DNA of 52,737 nucleotides from Prosthecobacter debontii (GTDB lineage: Bacteria; Verrucomicrobiota; Verrucomicrobiia; Chthoniobacterales; Chthoniobacteraceae). A model generated the notes under the pieces. It ran no database searches and was not told the DNA's origin. It saw only the letters and a list, made by a program, of their open reading frames with translations. The stretch spans positions 1 through 52,737 of the forward strand of contig CAMAUI010000018.1 in the NCBI GenBank assembly GCA_945861385.1. Reading direction: 5' to 3'. The translations under genes and the position numbers were made by a program. Numbering within the stretch: the stretch's first letter is position 1; every line of letters starts with the position of its first letter. This document shows, piece after piece, positions 13,005-21,791 of the stretch.

Positions 13005-14507
13005 ATGAGCGCGCCGCTCCTCGAAGTCAGAAAACTCTCGAAGTCCTTCCCCGGCGTCCGCGCACTGAAAGGCGTGAGCATCGCGCTTCAACCCGCGGAG
13101 GTGCTCGCCGTCATCGGTGAGAACGGCGCGGGGAAAAGCACGCTGATGAAGATTCTCGCCGGTGTGCAGCGGCCCGATTCCGGCGCGATCCTGATGAATG
13201 GCGCGGAGGTCGAAATCCGATCCGTCCACGACGCCCTGGCCCGGGGCATTGCGCTCATCCACCAGGAACTCAACCTCGCCGACAATCTCGATGTCGCCTC
13301 GAACATCTTTCTCGGACGCGAACCGCTTCGTGGCGGACTGGTTGACACGAAGCGGATCAGGCGCGAGGCCCGCAAATTCCTCGATGCCGTGGGCCTCGAT
13401 GTGGATCCCGCGACGCTCGTGGGCACGCTTCCCATCGGCTGCCAGCAGCTCGTGGAGATCGCCAAGGCGCTCTCGGTGAATGCGCGCGTCCTCATCATGG
13501 ACGAGCCGACGTCGAGCCTTTCCGCCGGTGAGGCGGAGAAACTGTTCAAGGTCATCCACGACCTGCGGAGCAGCGGCGTGAGCGTCATCTACATTTCGCA
13601 CCGGCTCGGCGAGGTGAAGAAGCTTGCCGACCGCGTGACCGTCCTCCGCGATGGTGAAAACGCAGGGGATCTCGCGCGCGAGGAGATCAGCCACAACGGG
13701 ATGGTGAAGCTCATGGTCGGTCGCGACATCTCGCAGTTTTACCCGCACGAACCGCACACGCCCGGGCAGATCGTGCTGGAGGTCGCCGGCATTCGCACGC
13801 CCGCGCATCCCGGCCACGCGCTCTCTTTCACACTGTGCGCCGGGGAGATCGTCGGCGTGGCCGGGCTGGTCGGCGCGGGACGGACGGAAATGCTGGAGAC
13901 ACTTTTCGGGGTCACGCCTGCGCTGGGAGGAACGATGCTCGTGGCCGGCAAAGAGATAGCGCCACGGTCGCCGCTGGAGGCCATCGGTGTCGGGCTCGCA
14001 CTGGTGCCGGAAGATCGGAAGAGGCAGGGCGTGATCCTCGAAATGACCGTGCGCGACAACGTGAGCCTCGCGAGCCTGCGGAAGGACCAGCGGGCCGGCT
14101 TCCGGAACGGCCGCAGGGAGCGGGAGCTGAGTGCCGAAATGATCGGGAGCCTGCGGATCAAGACGCCGCACGACCGGCAGATCGTTCAGTTCCTTTCCGG
14201 AGGAAACCAGCAGAAGGTCGTCCTCGGCAAATGGCTCGCCCTGCGTCCGCGCGTGCTTTTCCTGGACGAGCCCACGCGAGGCATAGACGTCGGCGCGAAG
14301 CAGGAGATTTACAGACTGATGGAGGAGCTCGCGCGGGAAGGGGTCGCCATCCTTTTTGTCTCCAGTGAAATGGAGGAGATCCTCGGCATGTCCGACCGCG
14401 CGCTGGTCATGCACGAAGGCCGGATCACCGGTGAACTGGCACGCGCCGGACTGAGCGATGAGGCGGTGATGCGCCTTGCCACGGCGGGCGAAAAGGTGGC
14501 TGCCTGA
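13005..14507 (+). CDS. Sugar ABC transporter ATP-binding protein with two ABC domains (RbsA family)
   Basis: 500 residues, the usual size for RbsA/MglA/XylG. Domain 1 has Walker [10 protein letters not shown], Walker [13 protein letters not shown] and the family-typical signature region [16 protein letters not shown]. Domain 2 starts with the degenerate P-loop VGAGRTEML characteristic of the family, then [16 protein letters not shown] and Walker [17 protein letters not shown]. It powers uptake with the adjacent permease (3-bp gap) and binding lipoprotein. ATG start 13 bp after the rbsB-like stop. Complete, with no missing catalytic motif in the first site; the degenerate second P-loop is normal for these carbohydrate transporters. 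Confidence 0.95.
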   Translation: MSAPLLEVRKLSKSFPGVRALKGVSIALQPAEVLAVIGENGAGKSTLMKILAGVQRPDSGAILMNGAEVEIRSVHDALARGIALIHQELNLADNLDVASNIFLGREPLRGGLVDTKRIRREARKFLDAVGLDVDPATLVGTLPIGCQQLVEIAKALSVNARVLIMDEPTSSLSAGEAEKLFKVIHDLRSSGVSVIYISHRLGEVKKLADRVTVLRDGENAGDLAREEISHNGMVKLMVGRDISQFYPHEPHTPGQIVLEVAGIRTPAHPGHALSFTLCAGEIVGVAGLVGAGRTEMLETLFGVTPALGGTMLVAGKEIAPRSPLEAIGVGLALVPEDRKRQGVILEMTVRDNVSLASLRKDQRAGFRNGRRERELSAEMIGSLRIKTPHDRQIVQFLSGGNQQKVVLGKWLALRPRVLFLDEPTRGIDVGAKQEIYRLMEELAREGVAILFVSSEMEEILGMSDRALVMHEGRITGELARAGLSDEAVMRLATAGEKVAA

Positions 14508-14510
14508 GCA

Positions 14511-15509
14511 ATGAAGAAAATCCTCGGCATCACGGCTCTGCTCGCCCTGGTCTGCATCATCACGGCAATCCTGAGCGAGGGTTTCCTCAGCGGTTACAAC
14601 ATCGAAAACCTGGCCCGCCGCACCGCGCTCCTTGGAATCATCAGCATAGGCGTGGCGTTCGTCATCATCACCGGCGGGATTGATCTTTCCGTCGGATCGG
14701 TCGTGTGTCTTGTGGGCTGCGGGCTGCCCTGGCTGCTGACGAAACAGAACTGGTCCATGCCCGCCGCGCTTGCGGCGGTGGCGCTGGTGTCGGTCGGCAT
14801 CGGCATTTTCCACGGCGTGATCATCACCAAACTGCGCATTGCGCCGTTTGTGGTGACGCTCTGCGGACTGATGATGTACCGGGGAATTGCGCGCGGATTC
14901 ACGCAGGACCAGACCGTCGGGTTCGGCGGCGAGTTCACCGGCCTGCGGACGCTTGCCACGGGGCAGATCAGCATCCCGTTTGTTGATGGCTTCACGCTTC
15001 CCGCACCGTGCGTTTTTCTGCTCGTCGCGGCGCTTCTCGCGGCGATTTTTCTCAACCGCACGATCTGGGGCCGCTACATGCTCGCGCTCGGGCGCAACGA
15101 GGAGGCGGCGCGCTACAGCGGGATCAATACGGATCGGATGGTGATCGTCGCTTACGTCATCTGCTCCGCGCTCTCAGGCCTTGGGGGCATGCTCTATGTG
15201 CTGGATTCGAACACCGCGCAGCCCGTGGACTTCGGAAATTTCTACGAACTGTATGCGATCGCCGCCGCGGTCCTGGGCGGATGCAGCCTGCGGGGCGGGG
15301 AGGGCACGATCGTCGGAATCCTTGTCGGGGCGGCCTTGATCATGGTCCTCCGCAACATGATCATGCTCACCACGAACTACACGAACATCGAGTTCGCCAT
15401 CATCGGCGCGGTGCTGCTCATCGGGGTCATTGCGGACGAACTCGTCAAACGCTACGCCATGCGTCGCCGCGCCGCGCGGGCGCTGCTCGCGGAAACCAAA
15501 CCATCCTGA
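14511..15509 (+). CDS. Sugar ABC transporter permease (RbsC family)
   Basis: 332 residues, highly hydrophobic, with about eight or more membrane segments. The GGIDLSVGSVV motif near residues 55-65 and the cytoplasmic coupling loop GRNEEAARYSGI identify the RbsC/XylH/AraH branched-chain-type sugar permease family. It forms the translocation channel for the adjacent RbsB-like and RbsA-like proteins. Starts 3 bp after the ATPase stop and ends 4 bp before the ATG of the secreted hydrolase, consistent with one transcript. Confidence 0.94.
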   Translation: MKKILGITALLALVCIITAILSEGFLSGYNIENLARRTALLGIISIGVAFVIITGGIDLSVGSVVCLVGCGLPWLLTKQNWSMPAALAAVALVSVGIGIFHGVIITKLRIAPFVVTLCGLMMYRGIARGFTQDQTVGFGGEFTGLRTLATGQISIPFVDGFTLPAPCVFLLVAALLAAIFLNRTIWGRYMLALGRNEEAARYSGINTDRMVIVAYVICSALSGLGGMLYVLDSNTAQPVDFGNFYELYAIAAAVLGGCSLRGGEGTIVGILVGAALIMVLRNMIMLTTNYTNIEFAIIGAVLLIGVIADELVKRYAMRRRAARALLAETKPS

Positions 15510-15513
15510 CCAC

Positions 15514-16347
15514 ATGAAACTGCCAATCGGGCCTCTTCCCGGAATTCACAACCGGCGTCCATTTTTTCTCCCGCTGCTCGCGGGCCTCGTCCTCCTCACG
15601 CACGGCTTGCAGGCGCAGGAGAAAACCAAAAAGGCCCTGCCGTTGCCGGGCGATTCATTTTTGATCGGGAAGCACGAGGCCTTTGTCATTGCCCCGCCAG
15701 CCGCCGATCCGAAGCTCCCGGTCCCGTGGGTCTGGTACGCGCCCACGCTGCCGGGCCTGCCGGGAACGGCGGAGAAGTGGATGTTTGAGCAATTCCTCGC
15801 CGCTGGCATCGCGATCGCGGGCATTGACGCGGGCGAATCGTACGGGAGTCCGCGCGGCAACGCCGTGTTCACGTCGCTTTATCGTGAACTGACGGAAAAG
15901 CGCGGCTTTGCAAAAAAGCCCGTGTTCCTCGGGAGGAGCCGCGGCGGGTTGATGGCCCTGAGCTGGGCTGCGGAGAATGCCGGCAGCGTCGGCGGCTTCG
16001 CCGGGATCTATCCCGTCTGCGATCTGGCAAGTTATCCGGGGATTTCAAAAGCATGCGGCGCCTTCGATCTGACCGCCGATGCATTGCAATCGAGGCTCAA
16101 GGAATTCAATCCGGTGGAACGGCTGGAATCCATCGCCAAGGCGGGTGTCCCGCTGTTCGCCATCCACGGGGATTCGGACAGGCTGGTGCCGCTCGATGCG
16201 AACTCGGGGGAGGTCCAGAAACGTTACCTCAAGCTCGGCGGAGCGATGCAGTTGATCGTCCCGAAAAATCAGGGCCACAACATGTGGCAGGGCTTCTTCC
16301 AATGCGGAGAGCTCGTTGCTTTCATCAAGGCCAACGCCAGACCCTGA
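15514..16347 (+). CDS. Secreted alpha/beta hydrolase (prolyl-oligopeptidase-like or esterase)
   Basis: 277 residues from the ATG at 15514, chosen because it gives a signal peptide (PFFLPLLAGLVLLTHGLQA); an upstream in-frame start would overlap the permease gene and spoil it. The catalytic triad is visible: nucleophile elbow GRSRGG (Ser), acid in IHGDSDRLVP (Asp) and His in NQGHNMW. The fold is a small peptidase_S9/dienelactone-hydrolase-like domain. Being exported and encoded between a sugar permease and a sugar kinase, it may remove an ester (acetyl or similar) group from a sugar before uptake; that role is inference from context. It ends 2 bp before the kinase start. Confidence 0.85.
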   Translation: MKLPIGPLPGIHNRRPFFLPLLAGLVLLTHGLQAQEKTKKALPLPGDSFLIGKHEAFVIAPPAADPKLPVPWVWYAPTLPGLPGTAEKWMFEQFLAAGIAIAGIDAGESYGSPRGNAVFTSLYRELTEKRGFAKKPVFLGRSRGGLMALSWAAENAGSVGGFAGIYPVCDLASYPGISKACGAFDLTADALQSRLKEFNPVERLESIAKAGVPLFAIHGDSDRLVPLDANSGEVQKRYLKLGGAMQLIVPKNQGHNMWQGFFQCGELVAFIKANARP

Positions 16348-16349
16348 CA

Positions 16350-17978
16350 GTGGTTCAGCACTCTCGATCCTCACCTCGCAAAGCCGTGGACCTCTCGGTC
16401 GGACTCGATTTCGGGACGGAAAGCGTACGCGCGCTGCTCGTGGATTTGCATGGGCGCGAGCGAGGCGTCGCCGTGGTGAAATACCAGCACGGGCAGATAA
16501 CGGAGACGCTGCCGGGCACCGGCGAAAAGCTGCCGCCGGATTTTGCGCTGCAACATCCGCAGGACTGGCTCGATGCCGCGGCGAAAGCCGTGCGCTCGGC
16601 GCTCCGCCTGGCAAAGGCCGTACCCGCCGACGTCGCGGGCATCGGCGTGGATTTCACAAGTTGCACGATGCTTCCCGCGCTGGCCGACGGCACGCCGCTT
16701 TGCCTCACGGAGAAATGGCGCGGCGAGAAATTCGCGTGGCCGAAGCTGTGGAAGCATCACGGCGCAAAGTCGCAGACCGACCGCATCAACGCCCTCGCCC
16801 GCGAGCGTGGCGAGCCGTGGCTTGCGCGCTACGGCGGCATCATCGGGCTGGAATGGTTTTTCCCGAAGATGCTCGAGACGCTGGAGCGTGCGCCGCGCGT
16901 GTACGCAGCTACGGATGTGTGGCTGGAGGCGGGCGACTGGTTTGTGTGGCAGCTCATCGGTGGCGGAGCGGGCGAGGTTCCGCGCTCCACCTGCCAGGCT
17001 GGCTACAAGGGCATGTGGAGCCGCGAGGACGGATTTCCGTCGCGTGAGTTTTTCCGCGCGCTGCATCCGCGCATGGAGAATGTCGTCGCGGAGAAAATGC
17101 CGGGACGCTTCCTCGCGCCGGGCGAGTGCGCGGGTGGGTTGACCGCGGCGATGGCGAAGCGGTTCGGGTTGCGCGCGGGCACGCCAGTCAGCGCGGCCAT
17201 CATTGACGCGCATGCGGGTGTCCCCGGTGCGGGTGCGGCGGAGCCGGACACTCTCGTGATGGTCATGGGCACGAGCAGTTGCCACATGCTGAACTCCGCC
17301 GTGGAGAAGTCCGTGCCCGGCGTCGCTGGCATCGTGCGCGATGGCATCCTGCCCGGCTTCTTCGGCTACGAAACAGGCCAGGCTGCCGTCGGCGACGCCT
17401 TCGAATGGACGCGCCGCCTGCTCGGTGCCCCCGATTTTTCCAGGCTCTCCGCGCAAGCCGCCTCGATCCCGCCCGGCGCGGACGGCGTGCGCTGCGTGGA
17501 TTGGTTCAACGGCTGTCGCACCCCGCTCATGGACGGCTCACTCACAGGCACCTTCACCGGCCTCACTCTCAACCACACACCGGCGCACGTCTTCCGCTCC
17601 GTGCTGGAGGCGAGCGCGTGCGGCTTGCGCTGGATCGTGGACACGCTGCGCGAGGGAGGCGTGCCGGTGCGGCGCTTCGTCGCCACCGGCGGCCTGCCGC
17701 ACCACAGCCCGCTTTTCCTGCAAATCTGCGCCGACATCCTCGGCGAACGCATCATCATTCCCGCCGCGCGCCAGGGCCCCGCCCTTGGCGCAGCCATCCT
17801 CGGCGCGCTCGCCGCGGGATGTTTCCCCGATGCGCGTGCCGCCATCCGCGCCATGGCCCCATCCGGCAAAGCGCGCGTCATCTCGCCCACCCGCGCCGCC
17901 GCGAAAGCCTCCGCGCAGGTCTATGCCGGCTACCGGCGGCTGGCTGCGCAATGCATGCGCATTGGCGACAAACAGTGA
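16350..17978 (+). CDS. FGGY-family carbohydrate kinase, ribulokinase-like
   Basis: 542 residues from the GTG at 16350. Phosphate-1 motif GLDFGTESVRALLVD, a long AraB-like central region (KLWKHHGAKSQTDRIN, GGIIGLEWFFPK, DVWLEAGDWFVWQL), MVMGTSSCHML, and the C-terminal ATP-binding block ATGGLPHHSPLF. The arrangement and length resemble L-ribulokinase (AraB) more than xylulokinase or fuculokinase, so it probably phosphorylates a ketopentose or related ketose imported by the upstream ABC system. The next in-frame GTG (16386) lies just before the FGGY motif and is an alternative start. Last gene of the plus-strand run; the next gene is convergent, 31 bp away. Confidence 0.9.
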   Translation: MVQHSRSSPRKAVDLSVGLDFGTESVRALLVDLHGRERGVAVVKYQHGQITETLPGTGEKLPPDFALQHPQDWLDAAAKAVRSALRLAKAVPADVAGIGVDFTSCTMLPALADGTPLCLTEKWRGEKFAWPKLWKHHGAKSQTDRINALARERGEPWLARYGGIIGLEWFFPKMLETLERAPRVYAATDVWLEAGDWFVWQLIGGGAGEVPRSTCQAGYKGMWSREDGFPSREFFRALHPRMENVVAEKMPGRFLAPGECAGGLTAAMAKRFGLRAGTPVSAAIIDAHAGVPGAGAAEPDTLVMVMGTSSCHMLNSAVEKSVPGVAGIVRDGILPGFFGYETGQAAVGDAFEWTRRLLGAPDFSRLSAQAASIPPGADGVRCVDWFNGCRTPLMDGSLTGTFTGLTLNHTPAHVFRSVLEASACGLRWIVDTLREGGVPVRRFVATGGLPHHSPLFLQICADILGERIIIPAARQGPALGAAILGALAAGCFPDARAAIRAMAPSGKARVISPTRAAAKASAQVYAGYRRLAAQCMRIGDKQ

Positions 17979-18009
17979 GGCAGCTTGCGGAGAATTGTCG
18001 CGAGGCGCG

Positions 18010-18849
18010 TCAGGCCGGGGGGCCGGCAGGCAGGCCGTAAAACCGCGCGCAGTTCCCGCCGAAGAGCTTCTCCAGCGCGGCGGGCGATGACTGCGCGGCG
18101 TACCGGGCCACGAGTTCGTGGACGGCCGCGTATTTCCCGGCGAGGAGGCACACCGGCCAGTCGCTGCCGTACATCAGCCGGTCTTCGCCGAACGCCTCGA
18201 ACACCACGTCGAGGTACGGCTTGAACTCCTCCGGCTTCCATCCGTCGTGCTTCGCCTCGGTCACCAGGCCGGAAACTTTGCACATCACGTTCTTTGCCTT
18301 GGCCAGCTCACGGATCTGCCCGCGCCACGGCTCCAGCATGCCATCCGCGATCGGCGGTTTCGCGATGTGATCGAGCACGAACGGCTGCTCCGGGAATCTC
18401 CCCGCCAGCCTGATCGCCGACGGCAGGTGCTTTGGAAAAACGAGCATGTCGTATTTCAATCCGAACGCCGCCAGCTTCCCGATCCCCCGCTGAAAGTCCG
18501 CGCCATCCATGAAATCCGCTGCCTCATCCTGCACCACATGCCGCACCCCGACAAAGCGCGCATCCTTCGCCAGCGGCCCGATTTCCTCCTCCACCCGGTT
18601 CGAGCGAAGGTCCACCCATCCGACCACGCCTTTGATGATCCCGGCGTGATCCGCGAGCGTCAGCAGCCAGCGGGATTCCTCCACCGTCTGGCGCGCCTGC
18701 ACCGCGATGCAACCGTCGAGTCCCGCAGCCGCGAGCAAGGGCGCGAGATCATCCGGCAGCCAGTCGTGGTGCAGCGGCGAACCTTTCGGAATCCACGGAT
18801 ACTCCCGCTCGTCGTAGCGCCAGAAATGCTGGTGCGCGTCGAGTTTCAT
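18010..18849 (-). CDS. Amidohydrolase family protein (COG3618), probable sugar lactonase
   Basis: 279 residues from the ATG at 18849 (MKLDAHQHFW), which overlaps the upstream dehydrogenase stop by 4 bp (ATGA). Metal-site motifs of the TIM-barrel hydrolase family are visible: HQHFW at the N-terminus, FVLDHIAKPP in the middle and MYGSDWPVC near the C-terminus. COG3618 members include L-fuconolactonase and L-rhamnono-lactonase. Translational coupling to a zinc dehydrogenase and proximity to an aldo-keto reductase of the L-galactose/L-fucose dehydrogenase type fit hydrolysis of a sugar lactone formed by dehydrogenation. Exact substrate unresolved. Confidence 0.87.
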   Translation of the reverse strand: MKLDAHQHFWRYDEREYPWIPKGSPLHHDWLPDDLAPLLAAAGLDGCIAVQARQTVEESRWLLTLADHAGIIKGVVGWVDLRSNRVEEEIGPLAKDARFVGVRHVVQDEAADFMDGADFQRGIGKLAAFGLKYDMLVFPKHLPSAIRLAGRFPEQPFVLDHIAKPPIADGMLEPWRGQIRELAKAKNVMCKVSGLVTEAKHDGWKPEEFKPYLDVVFEAFGEDRLMYGSDWPVCLLAGKYAAVHELVARYAAQSSPAALEKLFGGNCARFYGLPAGPPA

Positions 18850-19877
18850 AAATTGACGACCGCCTTGATGACCCCCGTCTCCGGCTTCAGCCATGTCGGG
18901 AACACCGAGATCATGTCATCGAACTTCGCGTGGTGGGTGATCCATGTGGCGGTGTTGATTTTTCCCTCCTCGATCAGTGAAATGATCCGCGTGAAATCCG
19001 GCGCGAGCGCATTGCGCGAGGCCATGATCGTGATCTCGCGGCGGTGCATGACGGGCGCGTGCAGGAAGGACACCTCCTGCTGCGTAATCCCCACATACAC
19101 GAGCCGCCCGGCAAACGCGCAGTATGCGAGTGCGCCTGCCATGCTCTTGTTGCTCCCGGTCGCATCCACGACCACATCGGCGAGCCGGGCGTCTGTCATT
19201 GCCGAGAGCTGCGCGATGGCGGCCTCCTCGCCGCCCGGCGCGAGCAGGATCGTGTCGGCCACGCCCATTTTTTCCCGCACAAACTCCAGCCGCGCGGCGT
19301 TCATATCCATCACGATCGTCTTCGCGCCGCTGAGCTTTGCGAATTCGATCACCGACAACCCGATCGGCCCCGCTCCGATCACCAGCACATGCTCGCCGGG
19401 CTTCGGGCTGGCGCGGTTGATGGCGTGGCAGCCGATGGCGAGCGTCTCGACGAGCGCGAGCTGATCAAACGTCAGCTTGCGCGAGACATGCAGTTTCCGC
19501 GCGGGAAGCAGCATCCGCTCGACCATCCCGCCATCGCACATCACACCGAGGGTCTTGTGCGCCTCGCAGCAGTTCGTGTGGCCGCGCCGGCACGAGTAGC
19601 ATTTCTGGCAGTTGATGTACGGCTCCACGGAGCAGCGGTCGCCCGGTGCCACGTTTGTCACGCCTATGCCAACGGCGATCACCTCGACGCCGAGTTCGTG
19701 GCCGGGAATCCGCGGATAGCTGAAAAACGGCATCTTGCCGAGGAAGCCCCCGTAGTCCGTCCCGCAAATGCCGATGCTGTGAATCCGCACCAGCGCCTCG
19801 CCGGTGCCCGGCTGGGCTGGCTCCGCAATATCGAGCCGGCGGAATGACATTGGCTCCGTAAGTTGGATGGCTTTCAT
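18846..19877 (-). CDS. Zinc-dependent medium-chain alcohol/sugar dehydrogenase
   Basis: 343 residues, MDR superfamily. Catalytic zinc ligands are in GICGTDYGG (Cys) and PGHELG (His, Glu). The structural zinc cysteines are in CQKCYSCRRGHTNC, and the Rossmann motif is GAGPIGL. It resembles L-threonine dehydrogenase/sorbitol dehydrogenase-like enzymes and L-galactonate or L-fuconate-type oxidoreductases. The amidohydrolase starts inside its stop codon region (4-bp overlap), so the two are co-translated and probably act in one pathway, oxidising a sugar or sugar acid. The AATTTATGA junction at its end and the family-length N-terminus support these boundaries. Confidence 0.9.
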   Translation of the reverse strand: MKAIQLTEPMSFRRLDIAEPAQPGTGEALVRIHSIGICGTDYGGFLGKMPFFSYPRIPGHELGVEVIAVGIGVTNVAPGDRCSVEPYINCQKCYSCRRGHTNCCEAHKTLGVMCDGGMVERMLLPARKLHVSRKLTFDQLALVETLAIGCHAINRASPKPGEHVLVIGAGPIGLSVIEFAKLSGAKTIVMDMNAARLEFVREKMGVADTILLAPGGEEAAIAQLSAMTDARLADVVVDATGSNKSMAGALAYCAFAGRLVYVGITQQEVSFLHAPVMHRREITIMASRNALAPDFTRIISLIEEGKINTATWITHHAKFDDMISVFPTWLKPETGVIKAVVNL

Positions 19878-19914
19878 GTGGCAGCATGAGCCCTCGCCGA
19901 TTCACGCGGCTCGA

Positions 19915-20223
19915 TCAATTCCCTTCTGCGCGGCGAAAACGATGCTCAAGGGCCCGCTCGAAACTTACCAACCGCCGCAGCAATGCATTGTATTGCCCGT
20001 AGGCATCCCGCCCGCTCGTCGCGACGAGCAAGTGATGCAGGCGAATCTCCGCATCCACCGCCGCCGTCGCGCGCTTCGGCTGGTGAATCCCGCACGCCGT
20101 CAAGCGCGGCTCCGCGATCTCAACCAGCAAAGAAGCCACGCTTTCCACCCCTTTCGCTCCGTCACTGAGTCCCTCGCGGATCAACTCCTCCCCGGGCAAT
20201 CCATCGAGCGTCAAAGCGCTCAT
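19915..20223 (-). CDS. Hypothetical protein, partner of upstream nucleotidyltransferase
   Basis: 102 residues, predicted largely helical, with Arg/His-rich segments (RLHHLLV, RRLVSFERALEHRFRR). I do not recognise the family. Its ATG overlaps the stop of the nucleotidyltransferase-like gene by 4 bp, so it is the second gene of a coupled pair. That layout recalls nucleotidyltransferase/helical-partner toxin-antitoxin modules, but the HEPN R-x(4-6)-H motif is not clearly present, so I do not make that call. Codon use looks like that of its neighbours, and the length and coupling make it a real gene. Confidence 0.65.
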   Translation of the reverse strand: MSALTLDGLPGEELIREGLSDGAKGVESVASLLVEIAEPRLTACGIHQPKRATAAVDAEIRLHHLLVATSGRDAYGQYNALLRRLVSFERALEHRFRRAEGN

Positions 20224-20750
20224 CCCCGGCCCTCCTGCGTCACCGACTCCACCCGGCGGCGGAACATTTCCACATCAATCGCCGGATAGCGCACCAAGCG
20301 CGGCGCGATCGCGTTGAAAAACTCCCGCAGCCGTCCCCGCTCGACCAATCCGCCCGCCAGCATCGCTCCCACATCGCCACGGTCCCGGGCGTGCCACCGT
20401 TCGATCTTCGCCAGGGCCTGCGCGTAGAAGTCATAGTGGAAAAAGTCCACCTTTCCATGGCGGGCGATGAACTGACTCCGGCCCTGCCACCCATCCAGGG
20501 CCGGGATGAAATCGTCCGGCGCGGCCAGTTCGATATTGATCTCCAATTCCTCCTTCAGCCGTGGCAGCGCATCGAAAATCCCCAACGGCTCCGGCTCCAA
20601 TTTCAAATCCACATCCACCGTCATCTCACGCCAGCCCAGCAGCACCGCCGTCACCCCGCCCGTGAAATACACGCACCCCGGCTCGCGCGCCACACGCCCG
20701 ATCTCATCCATCAACTTCTCGATTTGTTGTCGTTTCGATTCACCGCGCAT
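20220..20750 (-). CDS. Nucleotidyltransferase-fold protein (DUF6036/AbiEii-like)
   Basis: 176 residues. A minimal nucleotidyltransferase signature is visible: GG at residues 31-32 within YFTGGVTAVLLGWR, followed by T-V-D-V-D with Asp46 and Asp48 as the likely metal pair. A GGxxA...GxRxTxDxDL arrangement is typical of DUF6036/AbiEii-like proteins. The remainder (DFIPALDGWQGRSQFI, KVDFFHYDFYAQALAKIERW) also fits that group, which often mixes transferase and substrate-recognition elements. It is first in a two-gene unit inside an otherwise sugar-catabolic stretch, so it looks like an accessory module (type IV toxin-antitoxin-like or housekeeping unknown). Confidence 0.7.
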   Translation of the reverse strand: MRGESKRQQIEKLMDEIGRVAREPGCVYFTGGVTAVLLGWREMTVDVDLKLEPEPLGIFDALPRLKEELEINIELAAPDDFIPALDGWQGRSQFIARHGKVDFFHYDFYAQALAKIERWHARDRGDVGAMLAGGLVERGRLREFFNAIAPRLVRYPAIDVEMFRRRVESVTQEGRG

Positions 20751-20801
20751 CGTCCACGCACCCTGCCCGGATGGCGCTGCAATGGCGAATACAAATACCC
20801 C

Positions 20802-21734
20802 TCAGTTGTTCTCCGGGCGTCCTTCAAGATGCCCGATGTTTTTCACCGGTGCAAAAATCTCCAGCACCTCCGCCAGCAGCTCCGTGTCCAGAGGCTCGGC
20901 CGCCCATTGCGCCCACTTGCGGATGTTGGCCGGATTCGCGCTGCCGCTCACGGTTGTCGTGATGTCCTCATTGGCGAGGCAGAATTGCAGCGCGAGCTTT
21001 GCGATGTCCACCCCCCTGCTCTCGCAATGAGCCGCCGCTTTGCGGGCCGCGGCCTTCACGGATTCCGGCTCCTTCAGCCACGCGGGGAGCGGGGCGTTCG
21101 TCAGCAGCCGCGCGCTGAAGGGCCCGGCATTCATCACGCCGATGCCGCGCGCCTTGAGGTACGGCACCGTCTCATCGGCGAAGCGCGTGTTTTGCAGCGT
21201 GTACTGGTTGTAGTTCATCACGCAGTCCACGTCGGCCTGCTCGCAGATGAAGCGGAAAATTTTCTGCGGATATCCGCTGAACCCGATGTGGCGCACCTTC
21301 CCGGCCTGCTGAATCCTCCGCAGCGCGGGCAGCGTCTCATCCACGATCTGCTGCATCGGCACGAACTCGATGTCGTGGCAGAGCACGAGGTCGAGGTGCC
21401 CGCAGCCCAGCCGGTGCAGCGACACATCCACGCTCTCCGCGACGCGCTTCGCCGAGAAATCGAAGTGGCCGAGATCGTAGCGCCCGAGCTTCGTGCAAAT
21501 CGTGTAGTTCTCCCGCGGCACCCCCTTCAACGCCACGCCCAGCAGCACCTCGCTCATCCCGCGCCCATAGAAAGGCGATGTATCAATGAAATTCAGCCCG
21601 CACTCCAGCGCCACGCGCACGCTCGCCAGCACTTCATCGAGCGTGACGTTGCGAAACTCCGCTCCGAGCGACGACGCGCCGAAGCTGAGGATCGGGAGAT
21701 GGAGATCGGTCTTGCCGAGGCGGCGGGTTTGCAT
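20802..21734 (-). CDS. Aldo/keto reductase, L-galactose/L-fucose dehydrogenase-like
   Basis: 310 residues. The AKR catalytic tetrad is visible: Asp and Tyr in NFIDTSPFYGRG, Lys in CTKLGRY, and His in DLVLCHDIE. The C-terminal cofactor region includes TVSGSANPANI. The pattern (SFGASSLG, NFIDTSPFYGRGMSEVLLG) is that of the L-galactose dehydrogenase/L-fucose dehydrogenase subgroup, which oxidises the sugar C1 to a lactone. With the COG3618 lactonase and a FucU-type mutarotase on the same strand, a mutarotase, dehydrogenase, lactonase sequence can be proposed. The substrate remains an inference. ATG at 21734; 57 bp separate it from the giant gene upstream. Confidence 0.88.
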   Translation of the reverse strand: MQTRRLGKTDLHLPILSFGASSLGAEFRNVTLDEVLASVRVALECGLNFIDTSPFYGRGMSEVLLGVALKGVPRENYTICTKLGRYDLGHFDFSAKRVAESVDVSLHRLGCGHLDLVLCHDIEFVPMQQIVDETLPALRRIQQAGKVRHIGFSGYPQKIFRFICEQADVDCVMNYNQYTLQNTRFADETVPYLKARGIGVMNAGPFSARLLTNAPLPAWLKEPESVKAAARKAAAHCESRGVDIAKLALQFCLANEDITTTVSGSANPANIRKWAQWAAEPLDTELLAEVLEIFAPVKNIGHLEGRPENN

Positions 21735-21791
21735 CCGGCGATGTAATAGGCCGTCCGCAATTCACGCAAGACCGCCGGGCGCGGCACTGCG

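Noticed and set aside
15430-15513. Upstream extension of the secreted hydrolase
   Set aside because: It overlaps the permease 3' end in another frame and would put 28 non-signal residues before the signal peptide.
16053-16349. N-terminal extension of the kinase
   Set aside because: It is out of frame with and opposite in sense to the family; it overlaps the hydrolase gene, whose triad residues lie there.
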